64,000 nucleotides of DNA from Nitrospirota bacterium (GTDB lineage: Bacteria; Nitrospirota; Nitrospiria; Nitrospirales; Nitrospiraceae), in NCBI GenBank assembly GCA_030645475.1, contig JAUSMA010000068.1, forward strand, positions 62,001-126,000, written 5' to 3'. The notes beneath the pieces are model-generated. The model was not told the origin of the DNA and ran no database searches. It saw only the letters and a program-made list of their open reading frames with translations. This document shows, piece by piece, positions 45,410-53,951 of the stretch (its first letter is position 1; every line of letters begins with the position of its first letter). The position numbers and the translations under genes are program-made.

Positions 45410-46239
45410 TTGGCATCATGAGCATGCTAGAGTACATCGGTGGACGCCCCTCACCGCTTCAACGACAGAGGTTCGGCGTGAAGACATCGGTCATCGTCAA
45501 CAGCGCATTGCTCATCATCCTCAGCCTGCCTGGCTTCAATTCAGGCGTAAACGCCACGTCTATCGCCGACCGGCCCATCGTCGCCCAATCCGATCAACGG
45601 GAAGAGCCGACGATGCCGTTCTATACCCCTCGGAAAAAGACCACACCCCGCGCACGAGTCGGAGGAGGCTTACGGGGAACGGATGGGAAAGACCCTGAAA
45701 TCGTGGCCCTGGTTCCCGACCATGTCGGCCTCACGGTGAAACAGGCGCCCTCCTTAAACTGGTTCCTCTCCAAGCCGACCTCCTTGCCCATTCGGTTTAC
45801 ACTCATCGACACCCGATCGGTCAAACCGTTGCATGAAGGCCTGATTCCCACACCGAATCATGCGGGCATCCAATCGCTAAATCTCAAGGATCTCGGGTTG
45901 ACCCTCGAACCGGAAGTGCAATATCGCTGGTATATCTCCGCCATTCGCAATTCGGAATCCCCGTCGCAGGATATCGTCGCCGGCGGGATCATCGAGCGCT
46001 GTGAATTCAACGCTTGCCTGGTGGAAACGGCCGTCGACCTCACCTGCGACCGGCAAAGCATTCTGCGAAATGCCGTGCGAGGATTCTGGTACGATGCCAT
46101 GGCCTGCCTCTGTGAGTTAATCGACGCGAATCCATCCGACCAGATCCTCCGGAGACAACGTGCCGCGCTGCTCAAGCAGATCGGTCTCCATGGGGTGGCA
46201 GACTGGGATCTTCGTTCAGCTCAAACCCCCATCCGCTAG
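45406..46239 (+). CDS. Exported DUF928 protein
   Basis: 277 residues from GTG at 45406, overlapping the CHAT stop by 4 bp; an ATG at 45418 is possible. A hydrophobic segment (SVIVNSALLIILSLPGFNSGVNA) is the export signal. The body matches DUF928 as I know it: ARVGGGLRGTDGKDPEIVALVPDHVGLTVKQAPSLNWFLSKPTSLPIRFTL, LEPEVQYRWYISAIRN, and DAMACLCELIDANPSD. In cyanobacteria DUF928 genes often accompany CHAT and hemagglutinin genes. Role unknown. Confidence 0.8.
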   Translation: MIGIMSMLEYIGGRPSPLQRQRFGVKTSVIVNSALLIILSLPGFNSGVNATSIADRPIVAQSDQREEPTMPFYTPRKKTTPRARVGGGLRGTDGKDPEIVALVPDHVGLTVKQAPSLNWFLSKPTSLPIRFTLIDTRSVKPLHEGLIPTPNHAGIQSLNLKDLGLTLEPEVQYRWYISAIRNSESPSQDIVAGGIIERCEFNACLVETAVDLTCDRQSILRNAVRGFWYDAMACLCELIDANPSDQILRRQRAALLKQIGLHGVADWDLRSAQTPIR

Positions 46240-46324
46240 CCCTGCCCTCATCACCCCGTTATTTGCTTTCTCTCGTGTGTGTGGTTGAACCAGATCAACC
46301 CTTTCCCGTCTCTTCGATCCGGTC

Positions 46325-46360
46325 AATCCAATTGGATTCAGCACAGAATCCTTTTCGATT
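46325..46360 (+). promoter_or_regulatory. Tandem predicted activator sites for the 46455 promoter
   Basis: AATCCAATTGGATT at 46325-46338 and AATCCTTTTCGATT at 46347-46360, centres 22 bp apart. The first is identical to the 14-base core at 34360, and the flank CAGCACAGAATCC parallels that site. The proximal centre lies about 103 bp before the -24 element. Confidence 0.6.
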
Positions 46361-46454
46361 CAGGCAAACCATTCATTCCTTCTACGACAGCCGCGCAAGA
46401 TCTATTTCTCGGCTAAAACCATCAACAACGATAGAAGCGCTGTACCGTCCTAGC

Positions 46455-46469
46455 AGGCACACAGCTTGC
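46455..46469 (+). promoter_or_regulatory. Sigma-54 (-24/-12) promoter, site 3
   Basis: AGGCAC-ACAGC-TTGC: matches the consensus except the first T, with exact GG-N10-GC spacing. Predicted start near 46481, 40 bases before the ATG at 46521. Confidence 0.6.
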
Positions 46470-46520
46470 TGGATACTCATATAACTAATGGCAATTCCAG
46501 CAATGAAGGGAGGCGCGACG

Positions 46521-46709
46521 ATGACACAGGAGATCATTGTGTGGGCGCTCCTTGCCGGATTGGTCGGCCTCATCTGGGTCATCGCAGTCAGTATCCTTAG
46601 TACCGACCATCCCTCCCAGCACAACCAACAAGGTGGTGCTCAGCCGGAGCACCGTAATGGATACAAACCACATGAACAGACAGCCCAGCATTCCAACACC
46701 CCAGCCTGA
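46521..46709 (+). CDS. 62-residue single-span membrane protein
   Basis: The ATG at 46521 is chosen because AAGGGAGG lies about ten bases upstream; an upstream in-frame ATG at 46488 lacks one. One transmembrane span near the N-terminus (IIVWALLAGLVGLIWVIAV) is followed by a hydrophilic His/Gln/Asn-rich tail (HPSQHNQQGG; HEQTAQHSN) that could bind metal. It is the first gene after the sigma-54-like promoter and overlaps the next gene by 53 bp. No family recognised. Confidence 0.6.
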   Translation: MTQEIIVWALLAGLVGLIWVIAVSILSTDHPSQHNQQGGAQPEHRNGYKPHEQTAQHSNTPA

Positions 46710-47088
46710 CAACGGAACCTCTCATCCTCATTCTTCCTCTAGCCGCATAGAGCAGACACGACTATCCGTCGATCATCCCTCCCTCAATGGAAACCTCCGA
46801 GAGGTCCGGCCCTCTCCCCATTCGGAGAAACAGCGAGTCACCATCTCCATTCCCACCCCTCTCATTGAGCGCCTCAGAAATGCGGTGTATTGGACAGGAC
46901 ATGGTCCTCTAGTGGCCCTCGTGGCTCATGCAATCGAAGACATCGTGATCCAGATGGAGGAGGTGAACGGAGGAGCCTTTCCCCAACGTGTTGCCCCCCT
47001 GAAGGTAGGGCGACGACAAGGACAACGCTCCCCTCTCCGCCCCGCCACGGGCCACAGTCCCACATCAACATTCCCAGACAGACCGTAG
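46657..47088 (+). CDS. Ribbon-helix-helix-like DNA-binding protein candidate
   Basis: 143 residues from the ATG at 46657 (46672 is an alternative). The N-terminal half is polar and low-complexity. Residues ~65-120 look like a ribbon-helix-helix fold: KQRVTISIPTPLIERLRNAVYWTGHGPLVALVAHAIEDIVIQMEE, in which RVTISIP would be the DNA-contacting strand. The tail is basic (KVGRRQGQRSPLRP). Out of frame with and overlapping the 62-residue membrane gene, so both are probably made from the same sigma-54-dependent transcript. Confidence 0.6.
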   Translation: MDTNHMNRQPSIPTPQPDNGTSHPHSSSSRIEQTRLSVDHPSLNGNLREVRPSPHSEKQRVTISIPTPLIERLRNAVYWTGHGPLVALVAHAIEDIVIQMEEVNGGAFPQRVAPLKVGRRQGQRSPLRPATGHSPTSTFPDRP

Positions 47089-47184
47089 TGATGAATCGAA
47101 CCGGCTAGCAGGCTGCGGAAAAACTCGGTGTATGCGAAAAACACGGTTGAACTACTCCGAACGATATCGAGGTCTGAGTTACCA

Positions 47185-47306
47185 CAGGATGCTCAAAAAG
47201 GCCGTCCAGCAAGGCCGCAGCGAGCGAAGAGGCGAGGCGTACGCATCGGTACGTTGAGTCTCTTCGTGAAGCGAGAACGCCGCTGGCGGACTTTTTCAGC
47301 ATCCTG
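47185..47306. repeat. Dispersed inverted-repeat element, copy 6
   Basis: CAGGATGCTCAAAAAGGCCG at the left, the inverse ending TTTTTCAGCATCCTG at the right, centre GTACGCATCGGTAC. A fragment of a seventh end (GCAGGCTGCGGAAAAACTCG) lies at 47108-47127, and another solo end at 54482-54504. The gap 47089-47479 holds only this, the fragment, and the promoter at 47452. Confidence 0.88.
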
Positions 47307-47451
47307 CGAGAGGACGCCGATGAAGGCATGCGAGAGTTTCGAGAGTTCGAGCCTCGGCACAACCAGCGCATTCAAGCAGGATGCGCAATGGTTGACGTAT
47401 CGGGACCTGAACGATAGACACAGGGGACAGTTATCGCGATCGTATTCTGTT

Positions 47452-47457
47452 TATAAT
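47452..47457 (+). promoter_or_regulatory. -10 element (TATAAT) before the receiver-PAS operon
   Basis: Perfect TATAAT 23 bp upstream of the ATG at 47480; the -35 region (TTATCG at 47431, spacing 15) is poor. Likely the start of the four-gene signalling operon. Confidence 0.45.
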
Positions 47458-47479
47458 ACACAGAGCGCGCAACCGCGCG

Positions 47480-49072
47480 ATGACTCCGACCACTCGAACC
47501 GCTATGGTCGCTGAGGCCTCAATGGTCACTGCAGCGAGTCGCCACTCCGTGCTCGTCGTGGAAGATAACCCGGACCTCGTGATCGGGCTGCGAGATCTTT
47601 TGCTCCATGATGGCTACGCCGTCACCGTGGCCGGCACCGTCGCCGGCGCCATCGAACTCATTCGAACCCATCGCTTCAACGCCATCCTCCTGGACTTGGG
47701 CCTTCCGGACGGCGATGGGATCGATGTCTTGAAAGAAACTCAGCGCCTGGACCCGTCTCTCCCCGTCGTGATCGTCACGGCCCATATCTCGCCGGACCGC
47801 ACCGTGGGATCCCTGACAGAGGGAGCGTTTGCCTATCTGACCAAGCCCTATCATCGGGAAGAGCTCAGACAAACGCTGCGGCGCGCGATCGGAGTCAAGG
47901 AACTCAGCGTACAGGCCGAGCTGACAGCGCATCTTCTCCACGAAAGCGAAGCCCGCTTCCGCTCGCTGGTCGAGTCGGCCACCGACGCGATCCTGGTAGC
48001 CGATGGGCGCGGGGTAATCATTTCCTGGAATCGATCTGCGGCGGGGCTCTTCGGATATGCCAGCGAGGACGCAATCGGCACACCCCTGACCCTCCTCATG
48101 CCGGAACGGTACCGTTCCGCACATGAAAAGGGTCTCGCTCGCATGGAATCCACGGGAACGAGCCGCGTGATCGGATCCGTGGTGGAGTTACACGGACTGA
48201 GGAAGAATGGCACCGAATTCCCCATCGAACTCTCGTTGGCAACCTGGAACACGACTGCCGGAAACTTCTACAGTGGCATCATTCGGGATATTTCCTCGCG
48301 AAAGAAGACCGAGGACGCACTGCGCCGGAGCGATCAGATTCTGCGAGAAGTGGCCGACAACACCACAGCAGTCATCTACGTCAAATACGCCGACGGCCGG
48401 TATCTCCTGACGAATCGACGGTTTGAACAGATCTTCAACCTGACAACCGATCAGATCGTGGGCCATACCGATCACGAGATCTTCCCCTCACATATTGCAG
48501 ACAAGTTTCGCACCAACGATCTGGTCGTGCTGGAGCAGAAACGCACGGTCGAGTATGAAGAAGAGGCGCCACACTCGGATGGCGCGCATACCTATATCTC
48601 CATCAAATTCCCGCTGTGCGATCACACCGGCACAGCCTACGCGGTCTGCGGTATGTCGACCGACATTACCGAGCGCAAACAGATCGAAACCGCCCTCCGC
48701 ACCCATGAAGAGCAGCTCCGCCTGGCCCTGACCTCGACAGAAGTGGGCGGCTGGTCCTGGGACTGCCAAACCGGACGAATCTATTGGTCGCGGCAAGTCG
48801 ACGACATGCTTGGCGTCTCGGAGCGCTTACGGCCACATACCCAGCAGGAATGGCTTGCGCTGATGTACCAGGATGACCGGCAGACAGCCGCGCAGGTGAT
48901 GAGTCGCGCCATGGAACAGCCCGGCACAGAGGTGTTGTTTGAGCATCGGGTCATGCGAAAGGACGGCAGCCTCCGATGGTTCGTCTGGACCGGTCACATT
49001 ATTCGAGATCGTGACGGGAACGCCGTGCACATGTTAGGGATGGTCCGCACCACACAGGCGACGACAGTCTGA
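47480..49072 (+). CDS. Receiver-PAS-PAS-PAS signalling protein without kinase
   Basis: 530 residues; starts at 47507 or 47522 are possible since no ribosome site is clear. The receiver is at about 22-140 (VLVVEDNPDLVIGL, LLDLGLPDGDG, VTAHIS, YLTKPYH). Three PAS domains follow: ARFRSLVESATDAILVADGRG; DQILREVADNTTAVIYVKYADGRYLLTNRRFEQIF; and EEQLRLALTSTEVGGWSWDCQTGRIYWS. No histidine kinase, cyclase or effector domain follows, so it must signal by protein contact, perhaps to the kinase two genes on. Its stop overlaps the next ATG. Confidence 0.88.
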   Translation: MTPTTRTAMVAEASMVTAASRHSVLVVEDNPDLVIGLRDLLLHDGYAVTVAGTVAGAIELIRTHRFNAILLDLGLPDGDGIDVLKETQRLDPSLPVVIVTAHISPDRTVGSLTEGAFAYLTKPYHREELRQTLRRAIGVKELSVQAELTAHLLHESEARFRSLVESATDAILVADGRGVIISWNRSAAGLFGYASEDAIGTPLTLLMPERYRSAHEKGLARMESTGTSRVIGSVVELHGLRKNGTEFPIELSLATWNTTAGNFYSGIIRDISSRKKTEDALRRSDQILREVADNTTAVIYVKYADGRYLLTNRRFEQIFNLTTDQIVGHTDHEIFPSHIADKFRTNDLVVLEQKRTVEYEEEAPHSDGAHTYISIKFPLCDHTGTAYAVCGMSTDITERKQIETALRTHEEQLRLALTSTEVGGWSWDCQTGRIYWSRQVDDMLGVSERLRPHTQQEWLALMYQDDRQTAAQVMSRAMEQPGTEVLFEHRVMRKDGSLRWFVWTGHIIRDRDGNAVHMLGMVRTTQATTV

Positions 49073-50040
49073 TGAGCACCATTATTGACATCGAGAAGCC
49101 CGTCTGTTCAGCATACGCCGTCACGGCCTGGGCAGTGGCAAGACTCGTCTTGTGGCTGGGACTCTCTTCCCTCTTCGTCTCCGAATCCGCCGCGATGGAC
49201 ATCGCGATCCTCCAATCTTCGGACATCGCGGCCTACCACGAGGCGATTGCTGGCCTAAAGGCCACCGGCCCGATAGGCGCGATCTATACCGAATACGATA
49301 TGCAAGGCGACCTGGACCTCGGCAAGAAGCTCGCGCGTAAGTTACGCGCATCCAATACATCGCTGGTGGTCGCCGTGGGGCTCAAGGCCGCGCTGGCGGC
49401 AAAATTAGAAATTATCGAGATTCCGATCGTCTACATGATGATCCTGGACCCGCTCAAACATCAGCTCACAGCCGGCAACATGACCGGCACATTGCTGGAG
49501 GTCCCCGTCGACCGGCAGCTCAAGATCATGCGGATGTTTTTCCCGACCCTCCGCCGGCTCGGGACGCTCTACGACCCCGCCAAATCGTCCTCGCGGGTGA
49601 GGGAGGCTGTGCGGCAATCCACCAACGCCGACTTTCAACTGAAGGGGCTTCCCGTCGAGAGTGAGAAAGACGTGCCGCAGCAGTTGCGTGTCTTACTCTG
49701 GGATGTGGAAGCCCTCTGGCTCATGCCCGACTCCACGGTACTGACGAACGAGTCCGTGCAATTCATCCTGGAATCGTCATTGGCGCGCCAGATACCTGTG
49801 ATCGGCTTCTCACCGGAGTTTACTCGTCTGGGAGGGCTGCTGAGCATGTCCGTCAACTATGGTGAAGTCGGTCGAGAGACCGGCCTGCTCGCCAAACGTA
49901 TTCTCGATGGGGAACGGCTGCTGCCGCTCAACCCCGTCCCGATCGAGCGCATCAAGATCACGATGAATCTTAAAACCGCCAAGTTCCTGGGCCTGACGTT
50001 TACGAAAGAGCTAACGAGTCTCATCGATGAAACCTATTGA
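49072..50040 (+). CDS. ABC-type periplasmic substrate-binding protein
   Basis: 322 residues with an N-terminal export segment (ARLVLWLGLSSLFVSESAA). The fold matches the ABC substrate-binding family PF04392: MDIAILQSSDIAAYHEAIAGLKATG, GLKAALAAKLEIIEIPIVYMMILDP, RLGTLYDPAKSSSRVREAV, and GLLSMSVNYGEVGRETGLLAKRIL. No transporter genes are near. It starts in the stop codon of the receiver-PAS gene and overlaps the histidine-kinase frame, so it likely presents a ligand to that kinase rather than to a transporter. Confidence 0.85.
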   Translation: MSTIIDIEKPVCSAYAVTAWAVARLVLWLGLSSLFVSESAAMDIAILQSSDIAAYHEAIAGLKATGPIGAIYTEYDMQGDLDLGKKLARKLRASNTSLVVAVGLKAALAAKLEIIEIPIVYMMILDPLKHQLTAGNMTGTLLEVPVDRQLKIMRMFFPTLRRLGTLYDPAKSSSRVREAVRQSTNADFQLKGLPVESEKDVPQQLRVLLWDVEALWLMPDSTVLTNESVQFILESSLARQIPVIGFSPEFTRLGGLLSMSVNYGEVGRETGLLAKRILDGERLLPLNPVPIERIKITMNLKTAKFLGLTFTKELTSLIDETY

Positions 50041-50053
50041 TGGGGACAGGCAT

Positions 50054-52336
50054 ATGAATCGTCCAGACACGGCAGAGGGCCCCATGGGTCCCAGATCCTT
50101 CCCGGCGAACCGGTTCTTCAGCCTACGCTCAAAGTTTGTGCTGTTTTTCAGCCTCATTCTGATCGTCGCCTGTTCAACCTTGAGCTGGTACTTCGTGGAA
50201 AAGAGACGCGAGGCGATGATCGACAACCTTCAGCAATTGGGCGCGATCCTGCTCACGAGCGTGGTGCACAATGATCACTTTCGATTTGCGGGTCTTGTCG
50301 CAGAAGATCGCGCCACGCTCCAGCAATTCACGGAAGGCCTTCTGGCGGTTCAGGATGTGGTGTATGTCGTCATCACTCGGCCAGACGGTACGGTGCTCGC
50401 CCGGCAGACGAAAGGCACCCGCCCATCCTCTGGCAGCCTTGCACGGTCCATCGACCGTCCCCTGTACCCGGACCCCGACATCGCCACACAGTACGTGCAT
50501 TCTTCCAGCAACATTCCTCACATGACCCGCCTCTCCATCTCCAACTCATTGGGCAATCGATTCGCCTGGGAAGAACAGGTGTACGACTTTGCCATGCCGG
50601 TGCTGCGGAAAGGCCATGACGCCACCCCGATGCCGCCCTTTTCTATCCTGCTGGATGAAGGGAACACGAACGCCTCGACGACACTCCTGTCCGGTGTCGT
50701 CCAGATAGGATTGACCGACGCGCACGTGAAGCACGAGCTCGCGACGATGATCAGAAACATTTTTCTCCTCACCGCGCTCATCATCGCCGCGGGCATGTTG
50801 GGCGCCCACCTCCTCACCCTCCGAATCACGAAACCATTGAGGCGACTTGCCGACGTGGCGAGACAAGTCGCTGAGGGCCAGTCGCCCATGCCCCTCACAC
50901 CCTCCACGCGCGACGAAGTCGGACAGCTGACGAGCATGTTTAACCTCATGACCCGTTCGTTACAGGAACGAAGCCTCGCCATCACCGGAAACCTCGCTAC
51001 CATTAAACATCAAGTCGGCCAATTGACCACGTTGCATGAGGCAAGTGCGGCCATCACCAGAACATTGGACCTAGACGAGCTCCTCAACACGGTGCTCCAA
51101 CTCCTGATGGCCAACCTGGGTTTTACACGGATGCTCTTGGTATTGCGGGAGCCCGAGCGAGACTCCGCATCTGTGGCTCAAGTCGCAGGTGTCACGGCCG
51201 ACATTGTGGAAGCGGCCCGTCATCTTGAGGTGCCCATCCAGAACGATGGCAGTCTCCAGGCGGATCTGTTGATTCACGGCAAGCCCCTGCTTATCCTGAG
51301 CCTCGATGTCGTGTCGAATCGCATGCACCCATCGGTGCTGGCGTTAGCTCGCCGGACAGGAGTCACATCCTTCGTCGCGGTCCCGCTCCAGAGTCACAAC
51401 CAGATACTCGGATACCTCGCCGCCGACCGTGGATCGCAACCCTGCACGGACGAGGATCTCCATATGCTGCTGACGATTGCCAGCCATGTGGCCGCAGCCA
51501 TCGACAATGCCAGGGCCTATTCGCACCTCGAAGAACTGACACAGCACCTCGAACAACGCATCACGGACCGCACCATGGAATTATCGATCGCCAACGAACG
51601 GCTCCAAGAGCAGGATCGGCGGCGGTCGCTGTTTCTCTCCGTCGCGTCTCACGAATTGCGCACCCCCATGACCGTGATCCGAAGCTTTGCGGACAATATG
51701 CGCGACGGGATCGCAGGGCCTGTGAGCGACCAGCAAGTCACCTATCTCACACGTATCGAGCACAACCTGAATCGACTCACCCGAATCATCAATCAACTCC
51801 TCGATTGGTCGCGCCTTGAGTCACAGAAGGAAGTCCTCTGCCTCAAACCGGTCTGCGTTGAAGCCACGGCCCTCCTGGTGGCCGATAGTTTGCGCACCGT
51901 GGCGGCTGAAAAAACGATCGCCATCGAGATCGTGCATGAGGATGGGCTTCCTGCGGTCTTGGGCGACCCCGATAAACTGGAACAGGTTCTCTGGAACCTG
52001 ATCGGCAACGCGATCAAATTCACCCCGCCCGGCGGCCGCATTACCGTCGACTTCCAATCGATCCCCGAAGGCTTCGTCCAAACCTGCGTCGCTGACACCG
52101 GCTGCGGAATCGACCCGGCTCATCTCGAAAAACTCTTTCAGGAGTTCTCGAAAGTGCCGTCGGCGATCCCCGCCGCTCAGGGCGCGCAGCTCGGCCTCTT
52201 CATTACAAAAAGCCTGGTGGCGATGCATCGCGGAAGCATTTGGGTCGAAAGCACACCTGGAGCCGGCACGCGCTTGTATTTCACGATGCCGGTCGCGTCC
52301 TCGCAAGAAGAAACCCGTGCTGAGGGCGGCGTATGA
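50054..52336 (+). CDS. Membrane sensor histidine kinase (HAMP-GAF-HisKA-HATPase)
   Basis: 760 residues from the ATG at 50054, preceded by GGGGACAGG; the frame also opens at 50027. TM1 FVLFFSLILIVACSTLSWYFV, an extracytoplasmic sensor of about 200 residues, TM2 NIFLLTALIIAAGMLGAHLL, HAMP (RITKPLRRLADVARQVAEG), a GAF domain, a coiled coil, then the kinase: H-box SVASHELRTPMTVI, N-box NLIGNAIKFTPPGG, G1 DTGCGID, G2 GAQLGLFITKSLV. Probable partner of the NtrC-type regulator 71 bp downstream and of the binding protein upstream. Confidence 0.93.
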   Translation: MNRPDTAEGPMGPRSFPANRFFSLRSKFVLFFSLILIVACSTLSWYFVEKRREAMIDNLQQLGAILLTSVVHNDHFRFAGLVAEDRATLQQFTEGLLAVQDVVYVVITRPDGTVLARQTKGTRPSSGSLARSIDRPLYPDPDIATQYVHSSSNIPHMTRLSISNSLGNRFAWEEQVYDFAMPVLRKGHDATPMPPFSILLDEGNTNASTTLLSGVVQIGLTDAHVKHELATMIRNIFLLTALIIAAGMLGAHLLTLRITKPLRRLADVARQVAEGQSPMPLTPSTRDEVGQLTSMFNLMTRSLQERSLAITGNLATIKHQVGQLTTLHEASAAITRTLDLDELLNTVLQLLMANLGFTRMLLVLREPERDSASVAQVAGVTADIVEAARHLEVPIQNDGSLQADLLIHGKPLLILSLDVVSNRMHPSVLALARRTGVTSFVAVPLQSHNQILGYLAADRGSQPCTDEDLHMLLTIASHVAAAIDNARAYSHLEELTQHLEQRITDRTMELSIANERLQEQDRRRSLFLSVASHELRTPMTVIRSFADNMRDGIAGPVSDQQVTYLTRIEHNLNRLTRIINQLLDWSRLESQKEVLCLKPVCVEATALLVADSLRTVAAEKTIAIEIVHEDGLPAVLGDPDKLEQVLWNLIGNAIKFTPPGGRITVDFQSIPEGFVQTCVADTGCGIDPAHLEKLFQEFSKVPSAIPAAQGAQLGLFITKSLVAMHRGSIWVESTPGAGTRLYFTMPVASSQEETRAEGGV

Positions 52337-52407
52337 GAGAGAGGAGTATATTTTCTCGTGCCTAAGGTCTACACTTTCACTAGAAATCCACTATCGCGGC
52401 TGACACC

Positions 52408-53853
52408 ATGCGCGCCAAAATCCTAATCGTCGACGACGATCGCGATATTCTTCTCGGACTCGAGAATCGTATCACCTGGATGGGGCATGAGCCTGTCACA
52501 GCCGACAACGGCAAGGACGCGTTGCGTCTGATCGAGCAGGGAGAATTCGATCTTGTCCTCCTGGATCTGGAGCTGCCGTTCCTCTCCGGTCTGGAAATCC
52601 TAGAACGGGTGAGAGCCAGCTCGCACAGCGAGCAGCGGACCGAACGGGCCACCAGCACAGCCTACACCACACCGCTCATCGTCATCCTGACCGCCTTCGG
52701 CACCATCGAGCGTGCGGTGCATGCCATGCAACTCGGCGCATTCGACTTCTTGGCGAAACCGTTCAGCGCCGACCACCTCACTGTTGTCGTCCAAAAAGCT
52801 CTCGCCACCGTGGCGCTGCAGCGTCAAGTCGATGTGCTCCGTCAAGAAGTCGACGATCGCTATGAACATCTCGTAGGGGCCAATGCCAAGATGGCCGTCC
52901 AACTCACGATCGCCAAACAAGCATCCACGTCCGACGTGACCGTCCTCCTGCTCGGGGAAACCGGAACGGGAAAGGAAGTCGTCGCCCGCGCCGTTCATCG
53001 ATGGAGCCCGCGCCGTTCCAAACCCTTTGTGGCGGTCAATTGTGCGTCCCTGCCGGAACAGCTCCTCGAGAACGAACTGTTCGGCCATGAAAAAGGCTCG
53101 TTCACCGGAGCGATCAAACGGGAGCCAGGCAAGATCGAGGTGGCTGAGGGCGGAACGGTGTTTCTCGACGAAATTGGAGATATGCCGCTGCTCTTGCAAA
53201 GCCGCCTCCTGCGGGTCCTCCAGGATCAGACTTTCTATCGTGTGGGCGGAACCCAGCCGGTTCACACCAATGTGCGTTTCATCGCGGCCACGAACAAAGA
53301 TATTCGTCGCGCGATCCAACAAGGCACATTTCGTGAAGATCTCTACTATCGGCTGGCCGTGATCACCGTGACACTCACGCCCCTACGTGAACGAATGGAC
53401 GATGTCCCGGCACTCGCCCAGCACTTTCTCAATCGCGGGGTCAGAATGGGGATTCATCGCCCCTGTACCCTCAGTGCCCAGGCCTTACAGGCATTGCAAC
53501 AGTATCAGTGGCCTGGCAATATCCGCGAGTTGGAGAATGTGCTGACACGCGCCCTCATCTTGTGCCCCGAGGATATCCTTGAGCCCGCGTGCCTGCATCT
53601 ATCAGATGCGCCGTTCCCCTCGACGACCGACACCGAAACAGGCGCTCCGCTCCGTCTCTATCATGAAAGCGTAGAAGCCTATAGTCGGAAGATCATCGAA
53701 GAAGCGCTACGCAGGAATGGGTGGAACCAAACCAGAGCCGCCGAAGAGCTTGGCCTTCAACGGACCTACCTCACAAAACTGCTCCGGCAAAAAGACATCC
53801 CAGGCAGAGCCCCTACGGGACCAGCCCCCTCATCCGTCGACGATGCACAGTGA
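52408..53853 (+). CDS. NtrC-family sigma-54-dependent response regulator
   Basis: 481 residues. Receiver with Asp53 (LLDLELPFLSG) and Lys in FDFLAKPFS. The AAA+ domain has Walker A GETGTGKE from residue 183, the sigma-54 contact loop as GSFTGA from residue 230 (Ser for the common Ala), Walker B GGTVFLDEIGDMP, and RFIAATNKDI. A Fis-type helix-turn-helix ends the protein (NGWNQTRAAEELGLQRTYLTKLLRQ). A natural candidate activator for the sigma-54-like promoters at 33087, 34522 and 46455, though nothing in the sequence proves it. Confidence 0.95.
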   Translation: MRAKILIVDDDRDILLGLENRITWMGHEPVTADNGKDALRLIEQGEFDLVLLDLELPFLSGLEILERVRASSHSEQRTERATSTAYTTPLIVILTAFGTIERAVHAMQLGAFDFLAKPFSADHLTVVVQKALATVALQRQVDVLRQEVDDRYEHLVGANAKMAVQLTIAKQASTSDVTVLLLGETGTGKEVVARAVHRWSPRRSKPFVAVNCASLPEQLLENELFGHEKGSFTGAIKREPGKIEVAEGGTVFLDEIGDMPLLLQSRLLRVLQDQTFYRVGGTQPVHTNVRFIAATNKDIRRAIQQGTFREDLYYRLAVITVTLTPLRERMDDVPALAQHFLNRGVRMGIHRPCTLSAQALQALQQYQWPGNIRELENVLTRALILCPEDILEPACLHLSDAPFPSTTDTETGAPLRLYHESVEAYSRKIIEEALRRNGWNQTRAAEELGLQRTYLTKLLRQKDIPGRAPTGPAPSSVDDAQ

Positions 53854-53908
53854 CTGGATTCTCGATACCCGTGACGCGTATCTCGGGAAGCGTGAAGCGC
53901 GACCCAAA

Positions 53909-53940
53909 GGCTAAAGGTTCGAGCACGTCAACCTTCAGCC
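53909..53940. terminator. Hairpin between convergent genes
   Basis: GGCTAAAGGTT at 53909-53919 and AACCTTCAGCC at 53930-53940 pair with one mismatch around a ten-base loop, between the NtrC-type gene and the pentapeptide-repeat gene. No long T-run, so termination in either direction is only likely. Same sequence type as the inverted repeat at 43050. Confidence 0.45.
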
Positions 53941-53951
53941 ATGAGTCCGCC

